The translations under genes were made by a program, and so were the position numbers. DNA of 42,259 bases from Bradyrhizobium sp. (GTDB lineage Bacteria; Pseudomonadota; Alphaproteobacteria; Rhizobiales; Xanthobacteraceae): NCBI GenBank assembly GCA_021732175.1, contig JAKFVP010000003.1, positions 1 through 42,259 on the forward strand, given 5' to 3'. This document shows, in pieces, positions 41,740 to 42,259 of the stretch; the first letter of the stretch is position 1; each line of letters begins with the position of its first letter. The notes under the pieces were generated by a model. It had not been told where the DNA came from, ran no database searches, and saw only the letters and a list, made by a program, of their open reading frames with translations.

Positions 41740-42259
41740 CTACTCCGCGGTCCAGCCGCCGTCGATCGACAGGTTGGTGCCGGTGATCTGGGACGCTTCG
41801 TTGCCGCAGAGAAACAGCGCAAGCGCTGCGACCTGATCGACGGTGACGAATTCCTTGGTCGGCTGCGCGTCGAGCAGCACGTCATGAATGACCTGCTCCT
41901 TGGTCATGTTGCGCGCCTTCATGGTGTCGGGAATCTGCTTCTCGACCAGCGGCGTCCAGACATAGCCGGGGCTGATGCAGTTGCAGGTGATCTTGTGGGT
42001 CGCAACTTCCAGCGCCACTGTCTTGGTGAGGCCGGCAATGCCGTGCTTGGCCGAGACATAGGCCGACTTGAAGGGCGAGGCCACCAGCGAGTGGGCGGAA
42101 GCCGTGTTGATGATGCGGCCCCAGCCGCGCTTCTTCATGATCGGCACCGCGGCGCGGATGGCATGGAACGCGGACGACAGATTGATGGCGATGATCGCGT
42201 CCCATTTCTCGATCGGGAATTCCTCGATCGGCGAGACGAACTGGATGCCGGCATTGTTG
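41740..42259 (-). CDS. bdhA: 3-hydroxybutyrate dehydrogenase, 5' end outside window
   Basis: The frame is open to the window edge, starting ...NNAGIQFVSPIEEFPIEKWDAIIAINLSSAFHAIRAAVP, so about 172 codons are present and the N-terminal cofactor loop is missing. The sequence follows D-3-hydroxybutyrate dehydrogenases: the catalytic Ser in NTASAHSLVASPFKSAYVSAKHG with Y-x-x-x-K, then CNCISPGYVWTPLVEKQIPD and the end GTNLSIDGGWTAE. It interconverts 3-hydroxybutyrate and acetoacetate and is used when polyhydroxybutyrate is broken down. The ORF-track ATG at 42147 is internal. Confidence 0.92.
   Translation of the reverse strand, partial: NNAGIQFVSPIEEFPIEKWDAIIAINLSSAFHAIRAAVPIMKKRGWGRIINTASAHSLVASPFKSAYVSAKHGIAGLTKTVALEVATHKITCNCISPGYVWTPLVEKQIPDTMKARNMTKEQVIHDVLLDAQPTKEFVTVDQVAALALFLCGNEASQITGTNLSIDGGWTAE

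Overview
The window is GC-rich DNA from an alphaproteobacterium of the Rhizobiales, most likely Bradyrhizobium or a close relative. This rests on gene content (an RcdA/DUF1465 gene next to a Cys-free L31 gene and a DUF1192 gene, a DUF1295/methyltransferase pair, a TfdA-like dioxygenase, a 3-hydroxybutyrate dehydrogenase), on very dense coding, and on dispersed palindromic intergenic repeats of the type common in that group. No database search was possible. Product names come from motifs and remembered family sequences.

Region 1 (1-7.9 kb, all + strand) is a central-carbon cluster: the 3' end of transketolase, gap, an unlisted 50-aa membrane peptide gene, pgk, class II fructose-bisphosphate aldolase, a large inverted repeat, class I aldolase, a diverged ThiE-fold protein, a periplasmic Sel1-repeat protein and an inositol-monophosphatase-family (SuhB) gene. 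Two unrelated aldolases lie side by side, and the cluster can serve glycolysis, gluconeogenesis and the pentose-phosphate/Calvin routes.

Region 2 (7.9-19.5 kb) is envelope-centred. It holds a small hypothetical protein converging on an RND efflux pump and its lipoprotein adaptor, with a palindromic operator candidate upstream. Next is a two-gene lipid or small-molecule modification unit (DUF1295 reductase-like protein plus a methyltransferase that looks more like plant coclaurine N-methyltransferases than like classical cyclopropane synthase). Then come a MotA/TolQ-like plus coiled-coil MotB/OmpA-like pair that looks like a non-flagellar ion-driven motor, a 66-aa two-helix membrane protein and an ABC exporter half-transporter.

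Region 3 (19.5-30 kb) carries rpmE, rcdA (ClpXP adaptor for cell-cycle proteolysis), DUF1192, a quinone oxidoreductase and two c-di-GMP proteins: a 7TM-PAS-GGDEF-EAL protein with a broken GGDEF motif, and a Cache-type GGEEF diguanylate cyclase with an intact inhibitory site. It also has small stress-type genes, a RelE/Xre toxin-antitoxin pair whose promoter predicts a leaderless toxin mRNA, and galU.

Region 4 (30-42.3 kb) contains a MltB-type lytic transglycosylase, a DUF459 SGNH-fold protein lacking the usual catalytic Ser and His, a CsbD-like membrane protein, two divergent SDRs, a TfdA-like 2-oxoglutarate dioxygenase, YqgE, a DsbD N-terminal-domain-only periplasmic protein, a polysaccharide flippase, a small orphan antitoxin-like ORF, a TauE/SafE permease gene split by one frameshift, and the 3' part of a 3-hydroxybutyrate dehydrogenase gene. 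Three copies of one repeat family with a CCATAACCAC core sit at gene ends in regions 3 and 4.

I saw no rRNA, tRNA, CRISPR array, insertion sequence or prophage. The best candidates for new biology are the stand-alone motor pair, the DUF1295/CNMT-like pair, the pseudo-enzymes (ThiE-like and DUF459), the leaderless toxin-antitoxin unit, an unexplained terminator that may end a small RNA, and several peptides missed by the ORF track.
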